A DNA stretch of 7,068 nt. Source: a bacterium HR39 (GTDB lineage: Bacteria > Pseudomonadota > Alphaproteobacteria > Geminicoccales > Geminicoccaceae). The translations under genes and the position numbers were made by a program. The stretch covers positions 1 to 7,068 of the forward strand of contig BEIP01000069.1 in NCBI GenBank assembly GCA_002898955.1. Reading direction: 5' to 3'. The notes beneath the pieces were generated by a model, which did no database searches, was not told where the DNA came from, and saw only the letters and a program-made list of their open reading frames with translations. Below, in pieces: positions 5,547 through 7,068 of the stretch. Every line of letters begins with the position of its first letter. Position 1 is the stretch's first letter.

Positions 5547-7068
5547 CTACAGCCCGAGCCGGGCGCGGATCTCGGCCACCACCTCCCCGAGCGGACGGGC
5601 GGCGTCGATCCGCTCCCACTCCACCGTGCTCTCGTCGAGGGTGTGGCTCTGCATGCGCACCACGTCCTCGTCGGCGTCCGAGGCGTCATGAGTGCGCGCG
5701 CGCACCCGCCCGATGCACACCTCCTCCGGGGCGGTGAGCCAGAAGCCGCGGAAGTCCACCCGGTGCTCGCGTGCCACCTCCTCGATCCTCCGCCGCTGCT
5801 CGGGCCTGCCGTAGACGGCGTCGCACACGACGCTGCGCCCCGCTTCCAGCAGCGTGGCCGTGCGCTGGGCGATGGTCTCGAACACCTGGGCCGACACCTC
5901 GGGCGTGTAGGCCTCGGGCGGCAGATGCTCGGTCGGGCGGCGTCCGAACAGCCGCTTGCGCACCACGTCGCTGCGCAGGACCATCGCCCCCGGGGCGGGG
6001 TCGATCTGCGGCGCGATGGCGAGTGCCACGCTGGACTTGCCCGTCCCCGAGCGCCCGCCGATGGCCACCACCCGGGGCGGCACCGGCTCCAGCACCTCGC
6101 GCGCGAGCCGGAGATAGTGGCGCGCCCGGGCGATGTCGGCGGCGCGCCGCAGCCGATCCGCCTCCTGCCGGGCCCCGAGGCCCGTCACCTTGGCCCGGAT
6201 CGCCGCGCGCAGCGAGAGGAACAGCGGCAGGAGCTGCAGCCCCGCGTCGTCCACCATCTCGTCGTTCCACACCTGCAGCACGCGGTGCGCGTGCGCGCGC
6301 AGGTCCCGCGCCAGCAGATCCATGATCAGGAAGGCGAGATCGTAGAGGACGTCGATGCAGGCGAGCTCCTCGTCGAACTCGATGCGGTCGAACAGGACCG
6401 GACGTCCGTCGAGGAGCACGATGTTGCCCAGATGCAGATCACCGTGACAGAAGCGGACCCGGCCCGCCCCGCGCCGCACGTCCAGAAGATCGCGCACCTG
6501 CCCGAAGGCGCGGTCGGTGGCGGCCACCAGATCCTCCACCTCCTCCGCCGGGAAGACGTCGGGCACCAGCGCGCGGAGGTCGTCGCGGTTGCCCACCACC
6601 ACCTTGCGCATGGAGATGCTGCCGCCGCGGTCGGTGCGCACGGGTGCGTGGCGGTGGAAGTCGGCCACGATCCGGGCGAGCTCCTCGACCCGCCGCAGAT
6701 CCAGCTTCCCGCGCGCGGCCACGTGGTCGAGCCGGGCCTCCTGCGGGAAGCGGCGCATCTCCAGCAGCCACTCCACCACCTCGCCCTCGCCGCCCAGCCG
6801 CAGGCCGCCGTCTTCGGTCCGCACCACCGGCACGAGGCCGAGATAGAGCTCCGGCGCGACCTCGCGGTTGAGCGTCAGTTCCTTCTCGAGCGCCGCGCGC
6901 CGTTCCCCGAGGGTCGAGAAATCGAGGAAGGAGTAGCGTACCGCCTTCTTCATCTTGAACGCGCGATCGCCCGCGAGCAGGACGACGGCGGCATGGGTCT
7001 CGATCCGCTCCTCGACCGGCGCCCCGAGCCCGCCCGCTTCGAGGAACGCCAGCACCTCGCGCTGCGTC
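5547..7068 (-). CDS. Two-domain protein: APH-like kinase domain fused to P-loop kinase/ATPase domain, 5' end outside the window
   Basis: The protein pairs an N-terminal aminoglycoside-phosphotransferase-like domain (COG2187 type) with a C-terminal P-loop nucleotide kinase-like domain (COG0645 type). This fusion is usually annotated 'bifunctional aminoglycoside phosphotransferase/ATP-binding protein' or 'AAA family ATPase'; its substrate is unknown. Counting from a GTG at 7055, the N-terminal half shows VERIETHAAVVLLAGDRAFK-like sequence (about 14-34), YSFLDFSTLGERR (41-53), the Brenner motif HGDLHLGN (204-211) and FDRIEFD (222-228), which supply catalytic and metal-binding residues. The C-terminal half has Walker A GGRSGTGKSS (333-342) and RSDVVRKRLFG (361-371), typical of small-molecule kinases. 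The frame remains open through 7068 (codons for TQRE precede the GTG), and relatives carry a few more N-terminal residues, so the true start is probably beyond the edge. It is first in the operon seen here and ends 11 bases before the SRAP start. Drug resistance should not be inferred. Confidence 0.9.
   Translation of the reverse strand, partial: TQREVLAFLEAGGLGAPVEERIETHAAVVLLAGDRAFKMKKAVRYSFLDFSTLGERRAALEKELTLNREVAPELYLGLVPVVRTEDGGLRLGGEGEVVEWLLEMRRFPQEARLDHVAARGKLDLRRVEELARIVADFHRHAPVRTDRGGSISMRKVVVGNRDDLRALVPDVFPAEEVEDLVAATDRAFGQVRDLLDVRRGAGRVRFCHGDLHLGNIVLLDGRPVLFDRIEFDEELACIDVLYDLAFLIMDLLARDLRAHAHRVLQVWNDEMVDDAGLQLLPLFLSLRAAIRAKVTGLGARQEADRLRRAADIARARHYLRLAREVLEPVPPRVVAIGGRSGTGKSSVALAIAPQIDPAPGAMVLRSDVVRKRLFGRRPTEHLPPEAYTPEVSAQVFETIAQRTATLLEAGRSVVCDAVYGRPEQRRRIEEVAREHRVDFRGFWLTAPEEVCIGRVRARTHDASDADEDVVRMQSHTLDESTVEWERIDAARPLGEVVAEIRARLGL

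Noticed and set aside
5536..5619. Longer start for the SRAP gene at 5619
   Set aside because: It would place 28 residues before the catalytic Cys, which must follow the initiator Met, and would overlap the upstream kinase gene.
5547..7068. Reading the APH-like domain as an aminoglycoside-resistance gene
   Set aside because: The COG2187-type fusion is widespread in ordinary genomes, and no resistance context or mobile-element signature is present.
1..7068. Mobile element, CRISPR array, tRNA or rRNA
   Set aside because: No transposase or integrase-like protein, regularly spaced repeats, or RNA-gene sequence patterns were recognised, and composition appears even across the window.

Overview
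The window is a compact, very GC-rich chromosomal segment that codes on almost every base. It most resembles an alphaproteobacterium. The evidence is the glnD-murJ gene pair with a 4-base overlap (a typical alphaproteobacterial arrangement), the alphaproteobacterial style of the GlnD and MurJ sequences, and a CcoS protein, which implies a cbb3-type oxidase elsewhere in the genome. The taxon is inferred from gene content and remembered family sequences, not from a search.

Layout. The plus strand carries glnD (5' end cut by the window), murJ (GTG start overlapping the glnD stop) and, after 70 bases, the small gene ccoS. The minus strand carries a tight four-gene cluster read towards them. In transcription order it holds a two-domain kinase-like protein (APH-like domain plus P-loop kinase domain, start just outside the window), an SRAP/YedK/HMCES-family protein, a double-CDGSH iron-sulfur protein, and a DUF123 GIY-YIG-like protein. 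The gaps are 11 bases, 23 bases and a 4-base overlap, so this is very probably one operon whose promoter lies beyond position 7068. The two gene groups converge at about 4130-4175.

How the genes fit together. GlnD is the nitrogen sensor that modifies PII. MurJ flips lipid II for cell-wall synthesis. CcoS is needed to mature cbb3 oxidase. These three are housekeeping genes with no obvious shared pathway. In the minus-strand operon, two products belong to nucleic-acid families (SRAP, which crosslinks to abasic sites, and a GIY-YIG-like fold), one is a small Fe-S protein and one is a kinase-like fusion of unknown substrate. A stress or DNA-damage role is a reasonable guess but is not shown by the sequence.

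The main oddity is at the convergence. After the recognisable DUF123 domain ends, no minus-strand frame has a stop before the body of ccoS, so the protein must carry a tail encoded antisense to ccoS. As read, its frame runs through all of ccoS into the 3' end of murJ. The same protein has two CxxC pairs that could form a metal site. I saw no RNA genes, mobile elements, CRISPR arrays or convincing terminators. No stretch over 300 bases lacks a gene.
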